Assembly (NCBI GenBank): GCA_001874365.1
Contig: MPDF01000022.1
Span: forward strand, 1-33,234
Reading direction: 5' to 3'
Source: Gammaproteobacteria bacterium MedPE
GTDB taxonomy: Bacteria > Pseudomonadota > Gammaproteobacteria > Enterobacterales > Psychrobiaceae
Length of the DNA stretch: 33,234 nt
Shown: piece by piece, positions 14,843 to 24,150 of the stretch
Position numbering within the stretch: position 1 is the stretch's first letter
How the letters are laid out: every line of letters starts with the position of its first letter
Program-made: the position numbers and the translations under genes
Notes under the pieces: model-generated
Seen by the model: the letters and a program-made list of their open reading frames with translations, nothing else
Databases searched by the model: none
What the model was told of the DNA's origin: nothing

Positions 14843-16879
14843 ATGCGTTTACCATTGTCGTTGTATACGGCGTTATTAGTTGTTACATCAACTCAATCTT
14901 ATGCTGAAACTGTTAAGGTTAAATCACCAGATGGCAAACTTGTTGTAACAGTGTCTGATGATGCTAATTATCCCTCATATCAAGTTTCTTTGGATGGTAA
15001 ACCTGTCATTAATACGTCGCGTTTGGGTCTAACCTTTAAAGCGCAAGGGGAATTTAGCCAAGGTTTCTCTATTAAGAATAGTCAGCAGTTTTCAGCGGAT
15101 TCAACATGGCAACAGCCATGGGGGGAAGCTAAAAATATTCGTGATAATTACCAACAGTTAACAGTTAATTTTGGTCATAACAATCAGAAGTTTGATGTTA
15201 TTTTCAAGGTGTACAATGAAGGTATTGGTTTTAGGTATCACGTTCCTAAGCAAGTAAATATGAACGGTAACGTTGATATTACTAATGAGTTTACTGAGTT
15301 TTCAATTGCCAATGCAGATAAAGCACAATCATGGTGGATCCCTGCTCGCGGCTGGAATCGTTATGAATATGTTTATGAAAATACACCGGCTTTTAAAGCG
15401 GCTCATGTCCACACACCATTTACATTAAAGACTGAGCAAGGTATTCATATCAGTATTCATGAAGCGGCATTAGTGGATTATGCTGGAATGACACTAAATC
15501 AGCGCCGTCCTGGCACCTTCAAAGCTGATTTAACACCGTGGTCTGATGGTATTCTTGTTAAAAAGCAAGCTGGTTTCACAACGCCTTGGCGTACTATTCA
15601 AATTGGCCGTAAAGCCGTTGATTTAGTGAATTCAAATATCATTCTTAATTTAAATGAGCCTAATAAACTAGGTGATGTAAGTTGGGTTCAACCTGGAAAA
15701 TACGTTGGTATTTGGTGGGGAATGCATCTTGGTGAAAATACTTGGGGGTCTGGTGACAAACATGGTGCAACAACATCAGAAGCTAAACGTTACATGGACT
15801 TTGCTGCCAAAAATGGCTTTGACGGCGTATTAGTTGAAGGCTGGAATATTGGCTGGGACGGTAGTTGGTATGAAAATGGTGATGTGTTCAATTTTTCTAA
15901 AGCTTACGATGACTTTGATTTTAAAGAAGTTACCGATTACGGAAAATCTAAAGGGGTACGTTTAATTGGTCATCATGAAACATCGGGCAGTGTAACTAAT
16001 TACCGAAATCAAATGGATGCGGCATTTGATCTCTATAAAAAACACGGTGTCACTCAGGTTAAAACCGGTTATGTCGCTGACGGTGGGCAAATTAAGCGTG
16101 TCGATGAAAACGGTATTGTGCGTCATGAGTGGCATGATGGGCAGTTTATGGTGAATGAATATTTACATTCAGTTCAGCAAGCTGCAAAGCGTGGTATTAG
16201 CATTAATACACATGAACCTGTTAAAGATACTGGACTACGCCGCACTTACCCAAACTGGATAGCGAGAGAGGGCGCTCGTGGCCAAGAGTTTAATGCGTGG
16301 GGTACACCGCCAAATCCACCAGAACACGTCACTAATTTAATATTCACGCGAATGTTATCTGGCCCAATGGACTTTACACCGGGTATTTTTGATTTAGGTT
16401 TTAACGGCATTGGTGATGCAACAGTTAACCGTCCACAAACGACGCTAGCTAAACAACTCGCTTTGTATGTGGTGCTTTATAGCCCAATTCAAATGGCGGC
16501 TGATTTACCACGTAACTATGACAAACGCCCAGCTGCAATGCAGTTTATTAACGATGTTCCAACTGACTGGCAAACAAGTATCGCTGTTGATGGTGAAGTA
16601 GGGGATTTTGCAGTGATTGCTCGTCAGCAACGTGACAGCGATGATTGGTTCCTAGGTGCGGTCACTGATGAAAAGGCACGTCAACTCACAGTCAAACTTG
16701 ATTTCTTAGCGACAGGTAAAACTTATGAGGCACAAATATACCGCGACGGTAAAGATGCTGATTGGGTGAGCAAGCCTTATGAAATGGTGATCGAGAATAA
16801 AAAAGTAACGAATAAAGATAGTTTGAATTTGCCACTAGCAACAAGTGGTGGTGTCGCTATTCGCTTTAAGGCGCTCTAA
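14843..16879 (+). CDS. Glycoside hydrolase family 97 (probable alpha-glucosidase type)
   Basis: A 678-aa secreted or periplasmic enzyme. It has a signal peptide (LYTALLVVTSTQSYA, cleavage near residue 21) and an N-terminal beta-super-sandwich (about 25-280, including GFRYHVP and WWIPARGWNRYEY). A TIM barrel follows (about 285-560: GIWWGMHLGENTWG, GFDGVLVEGWNIGWDG, VRLIGHHETSGSVTNYR), then a short C-terminal beta domain. Glu379 (HHET), Glu458 (NTHEP) and Glu482 (RGQEFNAW) match in spacing the base and acid glutamates of the inverting SusB-type branch. The strand where retaining GH97 alpha-galactosidases carry a nucleophile Asp reads VKTGY here. Both points favour an inverting alpha-glucosidase, an inference from remembered family biochemistry. 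The ribosome site is AAAGGTG. It stands alone, without sus-like receptors. Confidence 0.9.
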   Translation: MRLPLSLYTALLVVTSTQSYAETVKVKSPDGKLVVTVSDDANYPSYQVSLDGKPVINTSRLGLTFKAQGEFSQGFSIKNSQQFSADSTWQQPWGEAKNIRDNYQQLTVNFGHNNQKFDVIFKVYNEGIGFRYHVPKQVNMNGNVDITNEFTEFSIANADKAQSWWIPARGWNRYEYVYENTPAFKAAHVHTPFTLKTEQGIHISIHEAALVDYAGMTLNQRRPGTFKADLTPWSDGILVKKQAGFTTPWRTIQIGRKAVDLVNSNIILNLNEPNKLGDVSWVQPGKYVGIWWGMHLGENTWGSGDKHGATTSEAKRYMDFAAKNGFDGVLVEGWNIGWDGSWYENGDVFNFSKAYDDFDFKEVTDYGKSKGVRLIGHHETSGSVTNYRNQMDAAFDLYKKHGVTQVKTGYVADGGQIKRVDENGIVRHEWHDGQFMVNEYLHSVQQAAKRGISINTHEPVKDTGLRRTYPNWIAREGARGQEFNAWGTPPNPPEHVTNLIFTRMLSGPMDFTPGIFDLGFNGIGDATVNRPQTTLAKQLALYVVLYSPIQMAADLPRNYDKRPAAMQFINDVPTDWQTSIAVDGEVGDFAVIARQQRDSDDWFLGAVTDEKARQLTVKLDFLATGKTYEAQIYRDGKDADWVSKPYEMVIENKKVTNKDSLNLPLATSGGVAIRFKAL

Positions 16880-16915
16880 TAATTGAGCTGTAGCACTTGT
16901 ATATGATGGCTAAAA

Positions 16916-16938
16916 TCGACATTATGACAATATGTCGA
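16916..16938. repeat. Short inverted repeat upstream of the 85-aa gene
   Basis: TCGACAT (16916-16922) and ATGTCGA (16932-16938) are perfect inverted copies 9 bases apart, 20 bases before the start of the small plus-strand gene. It could be a protein-binding site. There is no T-tract suggesting a terminator for the GH97 gene. Confidence 0.35.
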
Positions 16939-16957
16939 ATACAAATTGTGAAAATAT

Positions 16958-17215
16958 ATGAGTGTTACGTTTTATCGTGTTAAAGAAGGGGAATTTACGC
17001 GATTGGTAGAAACTGAGTCTATCACAAAGTTTATTGCCCAAGAAAGTGAAAATAGCCCATTAAAATTCTCATTAGTGGGCATTAATCCTTCTCAAAAACT
17101 CGCCTATATTGTCCGCCATGGTCGTAATGATGATTTACGAACATGGCGTTTAGATACCTTAGGCGCTTTTCTTAAAAAGCTTGGAATTGCTAATTTAGAA
17201 GTGCAATTTAATTGA
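16958..17215 (+). CDS. Conserved-looking hypothetical protein, 85 aa
   Basis: An 85-aa acidic/basic mixed soluble protein with no signal peptide, helix-turn-helix or Cys motif that I can name. It has an N-terminal strand-rich part (VTFYRVKEGEFTRLVET) and a central SLVGINPSQKLAYIVRHGR. The C-terminal helix, LRTWRLDTLGAFLKKLGI, ends in LEVQFN. Codon use resembles the neighbours and the frame is open to its end with no internal overlap, so I consider it real. The ribosome site is poor. Its stop codon directly abuts the mnmE stop on the other strand, with no bases between the genes and no terminator. Function unknown. Confidence 0.6.
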   Translation: MSVTFYRVKEGEFTRLVETESITKFIAQESENSPLKFSLVGINPSQKLAYIVRHGRNDDLRTWRLDTLGAFLKKLGIANLEVQFN

Positions 17216-18583
17216 TTATTTACCGATACAGAATGAAGTAAAGATGCGGCTGAGTAGGTCATCACTGGTAAATTCACCGGTAATTTCACTTAAACATTGC
17301 TGCGCTACACGTAATTCTTCAGCCAGTAGTTCACCGGCATTAAAACCCATCAATTGATCTTTACCAATATCAATATGCTCTTTAGCTTGTTCTAGGGCTT
17401 CTATATGGCGTGCTCGTGCCATAAAACTACCTTCGCCAACACTCTGGTAGCCCATACAATCTTTAAGGTGGTTTTTCAGCAGTTCAACGCCGTCACCCGT
17501 TTTGGCGGATATATTGAAAATAGGGTAGTCGTTATCGCTACTTTCACCGGTGGTATCACCACTTAAATCGGCTTTGTTACGAATAACAGATACACCAGTG
17601 TCATTGGGTAATTTAGCCATAAACTCAGGCCAAATTTTATGGGGATCACTGTGATTGGTTTCGGTGCTATCCACCATAAATAATACGCGATCAGCTTGGT
17701 TAATCTCATCCCAAGCACGTGAAATTCCTATTTGTTCTATTTTATCGGGGCTTTCACGTAGACCAGCAGTATCAATGATATGTAACGGCATGCCATCAAT
17801 GTGAATGTGTTCACGTAGCACATCACGCGTTGTTCCTGCGATGTCTGTCACAATCGCAAGCTCTTGGCCTGATAGGGCGTTAAGCAATGATGATTTACCG
17901 GCATTAGGACGACCTGCAATAACAACGCGCATTCCTTCACGTAGTAAGCTGCCTTGGCGGGCTTGTTGGCGAACTTTATCTAGATGCTCAATGATGGCAT
18001 TTAAATCACCGAGTACTTTGCCGTCAGATAAAAAGTCGATTTCTTCTTCAGGAAAATCAATCGCTGCTTCTACATAAATTCGCAGACGAATAAGAGCTTC
18101 AACGAGCTCATTAATGTGCTGTGAAAAGTCACCTTTCATCGATTGTACTGCTGATTTTGCTGCTTGCTCAGACGTCGCATCAATGAGATCGGCAATGGCT
18201 TCAGCTTGGGCTAAATCCATTTTATCGTTCATAAAAGCACGCTCTGAAAACTCACCAGGACGTGCGGTGCGGATACCTTTAATCTTTAAAATACGCTTAA
18301 TCAGCATATCAACAATGACTGGGCCACCGTGGCCTTGAAGCTCTAAAACATCTTCACCAGTGAAAGAGTTAGGATTATTAAAGAATAGGGCGATGCCTTG
18401 GTCTAGCTCACTGCCATCTTCATTTAAAAATGAACAGTAATCTGCCATACGTGGCGTTGGCACTTTGCCCAATACTTGCTGAGCAACGTCTGTAGCTAAT
18501 GGACCTGAAATACGAACAATACCTACACCACCTCTACCTGGTGGTGTTGCTTGGGCGACGATGGTGTCTGTGTCAAAGCTCAT
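17216..18583 (-). CDS. mnmE: tRNA modification GTPase MnmE
   Basis: A 455-aa protein, one residue longer than E. coli MnmE. It partners MnmG in forming cmnm5U34 on tRNAs. The N-terminal folate-binding domain starts [24 protein letters not shown] helical domain is interrupted by the G domain: G1 [13 protein letters not shown]2 DIAGTTRD, G3 DTAGLRES, G4 NKADL. The diagnostic C-terminal motif CIGK supplies the cysteine for catalysis. I start at 18583, matching the family N-terminus; an upstream ATG at 18631 would add 16 unrelated residues. The ribosome site is modest (AAAGAA). A terminator lies between it and yidC, so it probably has its own promoter or relies on read-through. Confidence 0.98.
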   Translation of the reverse strand: MSFDTDTIVAQATPPGRGGVGIVRISGPLATDVAQQVLGKVPTPRMADYCSFLNEDGSELDQGIALFFNNPNSFTGEDVLELQGHGGPVIVDMLIKRILKIKGIRTARPGEFSERAFMNDKMDLAQAEAIADLIDATSEQAAKSAVQSMKGDFSQHINELVEALIRLRIYVEAAIDFPEEEIDFLSDGKVLGDLNAIIEHLDKVRQQARQGSLLREGMRVVIAGRPNAGKSSLLNALSGQELAIVTDIAGTTRDVLREHIHIDGMPLHIIDTAGLRESPDKIEQIGISRAWDEINQADRVLFMVDSTETNHSDPHKIWPEFMAKLPNDTGVSVIRNKADLSGDTTGESSDNDYPIFNISAKTGDGVELLKNHLKDCMGYQSVGEGSFMARARHIEALEQAKEHIDIGKDQLMGFNAGELLAEELRVAQQCLSEITGEFTSDDLLSRIFTSFCIGK

Positions 18584-18653
18584 AATGAATTCTTTAAAAT
18601 AGTGAACAATTAATGGGCGAGATTTTAACACAGGCTTGGTAAAAGGTAGGCAT

Positions 18654-18680
18654 AAAAAAAGCGGCTTAACGCCGCTTTAT
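18654..18680 (-). terminator. Intrinsic terminator after yidC
   Basis: AAAGCGGC (18658-18665) pairs with GCCGCTTT (18671-18678) around TTAAC. On the minus strand a run of seven Ts follows (18654-18660). It lies between yidC and mnmE, about 65 bases past the yidC stop. Confidence 0.88.
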
Positions 18681-18743
18681 ACTCAGGACGAGTGGTATGC
18701 CGCAATATCAGGGATGATAAGAAGCGGCTATACTCAAACTAAG

Positions 18744-20399
18744 TTATTTCTTTGCTGCTTTTGCGTCTTCTTTATCGATTGCACGATAAATATACATCTG
18801 CTGAAGCAAGGTAACAATATTACTCACAACCCAGTATAAAACTAGACCAGATGGGAACCATAAGAAGAATACAGTGAAAATTACAGGCATTAATTGCATC
18901 ATCTTCTGCTGCATTGGATCGGCAGACATTGATGGTTGCAGTTTACTCATGTACCACATGCTCGCACCCATTAAGATAGGTAGCACGTAGTATGGATCTT
19001 TAACTGATAAATCAGTAATCCATAACATAAACGGTGCGTGACGTAATTCAACTGACTCTTGTAACATCCAGAATAAACCTAAGAATATAGGCATTTGTAA
19101 CAGTAGTGGTAAACAACCACCTAATGGATTTACTTTTTCTTTCTTGTACATCTCCATTGTGGCTTGGCCCATCTTCTGACGGTCATCACCATAGCGTTCT
19201 TTTAGTGCAGCCATTTTAGGTGCCAGTTTACGCATCTTAGCCATTGAAGTGTATTGCTTCTTCGTTAATGGGTACATCAATCCACGAACAGTGAAAGTCA
19301 ATAATACGATTGCAAAGCCCCAGTTACCTACTAGGCCATAGAAGAAGGTTAGTAACCAATGTAATGGTAATGCCATCCACCAAAGGAAGCCATAATCTAC
19401 GGTTAAATTAAGCGTTGGTGATAATGCTTCTAGGCGATCTTGTAATTTAGGACCCGTATACAAGGTTGCATTGAATGTTTGAGTCGTATTAGGTGCAATA
19501 GTCGTTGGTTGGCCCATAAAACCGATTGAGCCAAATTCATTGCTTGAAGTAATACTGGTATAAATACGATTTTCTTGGTCATTACTTGGTACCCATGCGG
19601 TAACAAAATAATGTTGAATCATTGCGATCCAGCCACCTTGAGTGATTTCTTTTAGGCTGGCATCTTCCATATCACCGAAATCATATTTTTGATATTTTTC
19701 TTGTTCAGTTGAATAAGCAGCGCCGCGATAAAGCTGCATCATCATATTGCTTTCTTCAGTGGGTTTTACAACGCTTTGCGTTAGCTGTCCCCACTGTTGA
19801 ACTAAGATATTTTGGCTTGATGTGTTGTTTACACGGTAGCCAACATCAACGTTATATGCGTCACGTTTAAAAGAGAATACTTTATCAAATACAATGCCAT
19901 TAGCATCGGTATACGTTAAAACAACTTCTAATGTATTCTGATCTGCTTCTAATACATATTTAGGTTGTGCTGAGATATATAAAGGACGTGAGTCACGCTT
20001 AGCATCGTCTGGTCCGTTTGCACCGATTAAGCCACTTTTTGCTACAAATGTGTAGTTAGGTAGCTTTTCTAATAGGCGTAAATCTTCAGTACCATCCATT
20101 TCTACTGGATATTCTAATAGTGTTGATTCAACAATATCACCACCTAAAGTATCAATAGAAACTTTAAGAAGGTCAGTTGTAACTGTGACTATTCGGCGGT
20201 TTGCCTGAGGATTTAAATCAGCTTGGCTCGCAACGGCTGTGCTTGTAGGCACAAATTCATTTGTCGATGCTGTTGGCGCACCTGTAGAAGTTGTTTGTGT
20301 TACGGGCTGTGCAGGTTGCTTCGCATCTTGCCATTCAGTGAATAGCAAAAATGAAACAAACAACAATCCCACAATCAATATATTACGTTGTGATTCCAT
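18744..20399 (-). CDS. yidC: Membrane protein insertase YidC
   Basis: A 551-aa Gram-negative type YidC that inserts and folds inner-membrane proteins, alone or with SecYEG. TM1 is at residues 6-22 (ILIVGLLFVSFLLFTEW). A low-complexity Thr/Pro linker leads to the large periplasmic beta-sandwich (about 60-335). The conserved five-helix core is C-terminal, with the cytoplasmic hairpin KKQYTSMAKMRKLAPKMAALKERYGDDRQKM, PLGGCLPLLLQMPIFLGLFWML and a basic tail. The Arg in TVRGLMYPLTKKQ (hydrophilic groove) is present. It is last in the rpmH-rnpA-yidD-yidC run, 6 bases after yidD; the Shine-Dalgarno is distant (AGAAGAAA), suggesting coupling. Confidence 0.98.
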   Translation of the reverse strand: MESQRNILIVGLLFVSFLLFTEWQDAKQPAQPVTQTTSTGAPTASTNEFVPTSTAVASQADLNPQANRRIVTVTTDLLKVSIDTLGGDIVESTLLEYPVEMDGTEDLRLLEKLPNYTFVAKSGLIGANGPDDAKRDSRPLYISAQPKYVLEADQNTLEVVLTYTDANGIVFDKVFSFKRDAYNVDVGYRVNNTSSQNILVQQWGQLTQSVVKPTEESNMMMQLYRGAAYSTEQEKYQKYDFGDMEDASLKEITQGGWIAMIQHYFVTAWVPSNDQENRIYTSITSSNEFGSIGFMGQPTTIAPNTTQTFNATLYTGPKLQDRLEALSPTLNLTVDYGFLWWMALPLHWLLTFFYGLVGNWGFAIVLLTFTVRGLMYPLTKKQYTSMAKMRKLAPKMAALKERYGDDRQKMGQATMEMYKKEKVNPLGGCLPLLLQMPIFLGLFWMLQESVELRHAPFMLWITDLSVKDPYYVLPILMGASMWYMSKLQPSMSADPMQQKMMQLMPVIFTVFFLWFPSGLVLYWVVSNIVTLLQQMYIYRAIDKEDAKAAKK

Positions 20400-20405
20400 A
20401 AGATG

Positions 20406-20669
20406 TTAATTTCTTCTCTGGTTAGGTGAATGATGTTTCGGTGGTACAGGGTCGCTGCCACCATCATTAAAAGGATGACATCTTAATAGACGTTTGCTTG
20501 TTAACCAAGCACCTTTTAAAAATCCGTGACTATTTATTGCCTCAATACCATATTGAGAACACGTTGGAGTAAAACGACAGCGAGGACCTAATAGTGGACT
20601 TATAAATAACTGATAGCCACGAATTATCGCTGTTGCTGCTCTTTGTAGCGGCGTGCGATTTTTTTCCAT
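20406..20669 (-). CDS. yidD: Membrane protein insertion efficiency factor YidD
   Basis: An 87-aa protein with the full family signature [27 protein letters not shown], followed by [30 protein letters not shown]. The conserved cysteines (PRC, TCS, RCHP) are all present. It is a small membrane-associated factor aiding YidC-dependent insertion. Its start lies inside rnpA, giving a 46-base overlap, an arrangement common in gammaproteobacteria. Confidence 0.97.
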   Translation of the reverse strand: MEKNRTPLQRAATAIIRGYQLFISPLLGPRCRFTPTCSQYGIEAINSHGFLKGAWLTSKRLLRCHPFNDGGSDPVPPKHHSPNQRRN

Positions 20670-20992
20670 AACTTATTAGTTAGTTTATTTAATTCGTTGT
20701 TGTCTAATTTCCCAATGCCACCTTTTGCAATAATTACATAATCTAGTGGTAAAAGATCATGTTGATTTAAACGAAAGTTTTCTCGTAAAACACGTTTAAT
20801 TTTATTGCGGTCGACTGCTAATTTAACTTGTTTTTTAGGTACAGCTAATCCGAGACGTGGATGCTCAAATTCATTGGAACAGGCTAAAATAGTTAGTTGG
20901 GGAGAACCCGCTCTTAACGGATTTTTGAAGACATTTGAGAAATTCGCGGGAGTTAAGAGTCTTAACTCCCGAGAATAAGAATAATTAACCAT
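20624..20992 (-). CDS. rnpA: Ribonuclease P protein component
   Basis: A 122-aa basic protein subunit of RNase P, which helps the catalytic RNA bind precursor tRNA leaders. The signature RNR motif is in [16 protein letters not shown] (about residues 60-75). The N-terminal [13 protein letters not shown], with the aromatic residues that contact the 5' leader, is present. It starts 10 bases after the rpmH stop on the same strand and overlaps yidD at its 3' end. Confidence 0.97.
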   Translation of the reverse strand: MVNYSYSRELRLLTPANFSNVFKNPLRAGSPQLTILACSNEFEHPRLGLAVPKKQVKLAVDRNKIKRVLRENFRLNQHDLLPLDYVIIAKGGIGKLDNNELNKLTNKLWKKIARRYKEQQQR

Positions 20993-21002
20993 GGGTCAAT
21001 TA

Positions 21003-21137
21003 TTACGCGCTTAACTTAGCACGGCCTTTTGCACGACGACGAGCAAGAACGGCACGACCGCCCTTAGTTGCCGAGCGAGCACGGAAACCGTGGTTGCGCT
21101 TGCGTTTTAAAACGCTAGGTTGAAAAGTACGTTTCAT
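21003..21137 (-). CDS. rpmH: 50S ribosomal protein L34
   Basis: A 44-aa, very basic protein: begins [20 protein letters not shown] and continues with [17 protein letters not shown], ending KLSA. This is a full-length canonical L34, the usual first gene of the rnpA-yidD-yidC run, diverging from dnaA. The ribosome site is weak. Confidence 0.98.
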   Translation of the reverse strand: MKRTFQPSVLKRKRNHGFRARSATKGGRAVLARRRAKGRAKLSA

Positions 21138-21558
21138 AGTATTAACTCGATCGAAATTAAACTGTACAGTTTTTGTGGAAGCTGCAGTATTACAACTAAC
21201 ACAAGCCTAATTAAAGGACGCGAGATTTTAGAAAAAAGTACAGGAAATGTCAATGGACAATGTTGTTTAAAGCATCAATTATCTCTGTTTAGATCACGTT
21301 TTTTAGGTTGTCGTAATGATGTGAAGGAATCTATGCTTGTTAACTATCTTTTAAGTATTTGAAATACATTTAGTTTTGCAAAGGATCGTCGAATGATCCT
21401 CATGAGTAGATTGTGTATATAACGAGACCATTTTTATTGCCTGTTAATAACATTGATAAAAAGTAAATTTAATTCACAATTAGCGTCACTTTCGCTGGTG
21501 ATTTATGACCTCAGGGGCTAAAATGTCTGCCCTTTTGTTATAGTTTTTGGAGTGCGCA
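21138..21558. promoter_or_regulatory. rpmH-dnaA divergent regulatory region
   Basis: About 420 bp without a credible gene. It holds a 14-bp palindrome near rpmH (21159-21172) and an inverted repeat AGGATC...GATCCT (21382-21387 and 21395-21400) carrying two GATC sites 11 bp apart. It also holds a near-DnaA box TGTGTATAT (21412-21420, one mismatch on the minus strand). Together these fit DnaA/SeqA-type control of the dnaA promoter. I see no clean sigma-70 hexamer pair for either gene. It lacks the clustered perfect boxes expected of an origin. Confidence 0.6.
21159..21172. promoter_or_regulatory. Perfect 14-bp palindrome in the rpmH leader
   Basis: AAACTGTACAGTTT reads the same on both strands and ends 22 bases upstream of the rpmH start codon. 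It may be a regulator site or a short RNA hairpin in the rpmH 5' leader. The CTG..CAG spacing is too short for LexA. Confidence 0.4.
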
Positions 21559-22941
21559 GTGACGGCATGGATTTGGCAACAATGCTTAGATAGATTGCAA
21601 GAAGAGTTACCTGCAACGCAGTACAGCATGTGGATCAGACCACTGCAAGCTGAACACGACGAAGACACGTTAACCCTTTATGCACCTAATCGTTTCGTAT
21701 TGGATTGGGTTCGCGATAAGTATCAAGATAATATCAACAGCTTTTTGGTTGACGCCATGGGAACAGATGTTCCAACATTACGTTTTGATATTGGTAGTAA
21801 GAAACCTGCGCAGGCTCCTGCTGCTGCAAATACGCAGTCTGTTAGTTCACCTCAAGTTGTTCAAAATAACACGGTGAAGCCAAGCTGGGAAAAAGAAAGT
21901 GATGCGCCTCAGGCAACACTTGCTTCAAACATTAATCGCACCTATAAATTTGATAATTTCGTTGAAGGTAAATCGAATCAATTAGGCCGTGCCGCTGCTA
22001 TTCAAGTCGCAGAAAACCCAGGCGGTGCTTATAACCCATTATTTTTATATGGTGGAACGGGTTTAGGTAAAACGCATTTATTACATGCGGTAGGTAATGG
22101 TATTTTGGCAAATAAGCCTGATGCTAAAATTGTTTACATGCACTCTGAGCGCTTTGTGCAAGATATGGTAAAGGCACTTCGTAATAATGCTATTGAAGAA
22201 TTCAAGCGTTACTATCGAAGTGTTGATGCCTTGCTAATTGATGATATTCAATTTTTCGCTAACAAAGATCGTTCACAAGAAGAGTTTTTCCATACTTTTA
22301 ATGCCTTACTTGAAGGTAATCATCAGGTCATACTAACTAGTGATAAATACCCGAAAGAAATAGAAGGTGTTGAAGATCGTTTAAAATCCCGTTTTGGATG
22401 GGGTTTAACGGTTGCAATTGAGCCTCCTGAATTAGAAACTCGTGTTGCGATCCTTCAGCGTAAAGCGGATGAATCTAAAGTCCATTTACCTGACGAAGTA
22501 GCATTTTTTATTGCTAAACGCTTGCGTTCTAATGTTCGCGAATTAGAAGGGGCACTAAATCGTGTTATTGCTAACGCTAATTTTACGGGGCGTCCTATTA
22601 CCATTGATTTTGTTAAAGAAGCATTGCGCGATTTATTAGCACTTCAAGCTAAATTGGTGACGATTGATAATATTCAAAAGACCGTTGCCGAGTATTACAA
22701 AATTAAAGTGTCTGATTTATTGTCGAAGCGTCGTACACGTTCTGTTGCTCGTCCGCGTCAGGTGGCAATGGCCTTATCAAAAGAGTTAACTAATCACAGT
22801 TTGCCAGAAATTGGTGAAGCTTTTGGCGGCCGCGATCATACAACTGTATTGCATGCATGCCGTAAGGTGGTTGCATTACGTGAAGAAAATCACGATATAA
22901 AAGAAGATTACTCTAATTTAATTAGAACGCTTTCATCATAA
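21559..22941 (+). CDS. dnaA: Chromosomal replication initiator protein DnaA
   Basis: A 460-aa initiator ATPase that binds the TTATNCACA boxes of oriC. Domain I ([25 protein letters not shown]) is followed by a variable Ala/Gln/Val linker (about 80-125). The AAA+ domain has Walker [12 protein letters not shown] (about 165-175), Walker [10 protein letters not shown] and the arginine-containing sensor segments. Domain IV carries the box-binding signature [14 protein letters not shown]. The start is GTG at 21559 with GGAG six bases before it, giving the usual length before WQQCL; an in-frame TTG at 21547 overlaps this ribosome site and is rejected. It begins the dnaA-dnaN-recF-gyrB run. oriC itself is 11 kb away. 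Confidence 0.98.
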   Translation: MTAWIWQQCLDRLQEELPATQYSMWIRPLQAEHDEDTLTLYAPNRFVLDWVRDKYQDNINSFLVDAMGTDVPTLRFDIGSKKPAQAPAAANTQSVSSPQVVQNNTVKPSWEKESDAPQATLASNINRTYKFDNFVEGKSNQLGRAAAIQVAENPGGAYNPLFLYGGTGLGKTHLLHAVGNGILANKPDAKIVYMHSERFVQDMVKALRNNAIEEFKRYYRSVDALLIDDIQFFANKDRSQEEFFHTFNALLEGNHQVILTSDKYPKEIEGVEDRLKSRFGWGLTVAIEPPELETRVAILQRKADESKVHLPDEVAFFIAKRLRSNVRELEGALNRVIANANFTGRPITIDFVKEALRDLLALQAKLVTIDNIQKTVAEYYKIKVSDLLSKRRTRSVARPRQVAMALSKELTNHSLPEIGEAFGGRDHTTVLHACRKVVALREENHDIKEDYSNLIRTLSS

Positions 22942-22987
22942 CAAGAATAAAAACTGTCGATAGATAACGCACAGGAAGCCAATCATT

Positions 22988-24088
22988 ATGAAATTTACTA
23001 TTTCACGAGAACTGTTATTAAAACCTTTAACCTTAGTGTCAGGTGCTGTTGAGCGTCGTCACACACTCGCTGTTTTATCAAATGTATTGGTAGAAGTAAG
23101 TGATAACTTACTTAAGATGACAGGTACAGATTTAGAAGTTGAACTTGTTGGCTTATCCCCACTTGACGGTGAAGTCATTGCTGGACGAACAACAGTGCCG
23201 GCAAAGAAATTTTTAGATATCTGTAAAGGGTTACCAGATGGCGCTGTGATTTCAATTGAAGTCGATGGTGAACGTATGATTATTCGATCGGGTCGCAGTC
23301 GCTTTGTATTAAGTATTTTATCGGCTGATGATTTCCCAAATATTGAAAATTGGCAGAGTGAAATTGAAGTTGTATTACCACAACATCAATTGCGATCGGT
23401 CATCGAAAGTACCCAGTTTTCAATGGCTAACCAAGATGTTCGTTATTATCTTAACGGTATGTTGTTTGAAACTGATAACGATCAACTTCGCACTGTTGCT
23501 ACAGATGGACATCGCTTAGCTGTAAGTAGTCGACAAATTGCCGCTAATTTACCAAGCAAACAAGTCATTGTTCCACGCAAAGGGGTTGTTGAATTACTTC
23601 GCATCATTGAAGCAAGTGATGAACCTGTAAATATTCAAATCGGCGAGAGTTTATTACGTGCCTCAATCGATAATGCAATCTTTACCACTAAATTAGTTGA
23701 TGGTCGTTTTCCTGATTATCAACGTGTGTTACCTCGCGGTGGTGACAAGGTGATTGTTACTTCACGTATGGAGCTTAAACAAGCTTTAGCACGTGCTTCT
23801 ATTTTATCGAATGAAAAATTCCGTGGCGTACGTTTTAACTTTGCGACAAATGAATTGAAGATTACAGCGAATAATCCAGAGCAAGAAGAATCACAAGAAA
23901 TTGTTGATTTAAGTTATCAATATGATGATTTAGAAATTGGCTTTAACGTGAGTTATGTTCTTGATGCGTTAAATGCACTTAAAAGCGATGAAATACGCAT
24001 GACCTTGGGTGATGCTAACTCGAGTGGTTTGATTGAAGCTGCCGACACCTCAGAGTCAATGTACGTCGTAATGCCAATGCGCCTTTAA
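22988..24088 (+). CDS. dnaN: DNA polymerase III subunit beta (sliding clamp)
   Basis: A 366-aa protein, the same length as the E. coli clamp, built of three repeated processivity-fold domains. The N-terminus MKFTISRELLLKPL, the central SRQIAANLPSKQVIVPRKGVVEL and the C-terminal YVVMPMRL (end of the partner-binding pocket) are canonical. It starts 46 bases after dnaA. Between it and recF lies an unusually long 133-bp spacer with two hairpins. Confidence 0.98.
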   Translation: MKFTISRELLLKPLTLVSGAVERRHTLAVLSNVLVEVSDNLLKMTGTDLEVELVGLSPLDGEVIAGRTTVPAKKFLDICKGLPDGAVISIEVDGERMIIRSGRSRFVLSILSADDFPNIENWQSEIEVVLPQHQLRSVIESTQFSMANQDVRYYLNGMLFETDNDQLRTVATDGHRLAVSSRQIAANLPSKQVIVPRKGVVELLRIIEASDEPVNIQIGESLLRASIDNAIFTTKLVDGRFPDYQRVLPRGGDKVIVTSRMELKQALARASILSNEKFRGVRFNFATNELKITANNPEQEESQEIVDLSYQYDDLEIGFNVSYVLDALNALKSDEIRMTLGDANSSGLIEAADTSESMYVVMPMRL

Positions 24089-24105
24089 GGTTTTATTTTC
24101 GCAGC

Positions 24106-24150
24106 TGAGCATTATTGCTGCGTCGATAATGCTCATTGGCGGGAGCCAAT
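24106..24150. repeat. Tandem hairpins in the dnaN-recF spacer
   Basis: TGAGCATTAT (24106-24115) and ATAATGCTCA (24126-24135) form a perfect 10-bp stem with a 10-base loop. Its last base is shared with a second hairpin, ATTGGC (24135-24140) and GCCAAT (24145-24150) around GGGA. No T-run follows, so it is not a standard terminator. An RNA processing or attenuation element, or a small palindromic repeat family, is possible. Confidence 0.65.

Noticed and set aside
14719-14907. Plus-strand open frame of about 62 codons before GH97
   Set aside because: It begins at TTG without a ribosome site, has unusual composition and overlaps the GH97 signal peptide in another frame.
21159-21172. LexA (SOS) box upstream of rpmH
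   Set aside because: CTG and CAG are separated by 2 bases, not the 10 required.
21120-21362. Plus-strand open frame of about 80 codons between rpmH and dnaA
   Set aside because: It overlaps the rpmH start on the other strand, has no ribosome site and contains the regulatory palindrome; it reads like non-coding sequence.
21138-21558. rpmH-dnaA intergenic region as the replication origin
   Set aside because: This is the origin site in pseudomonads, but here it has only one imperfect DnaA box and few GATC sites, whereas the mnmG-mioC gap has the full set.
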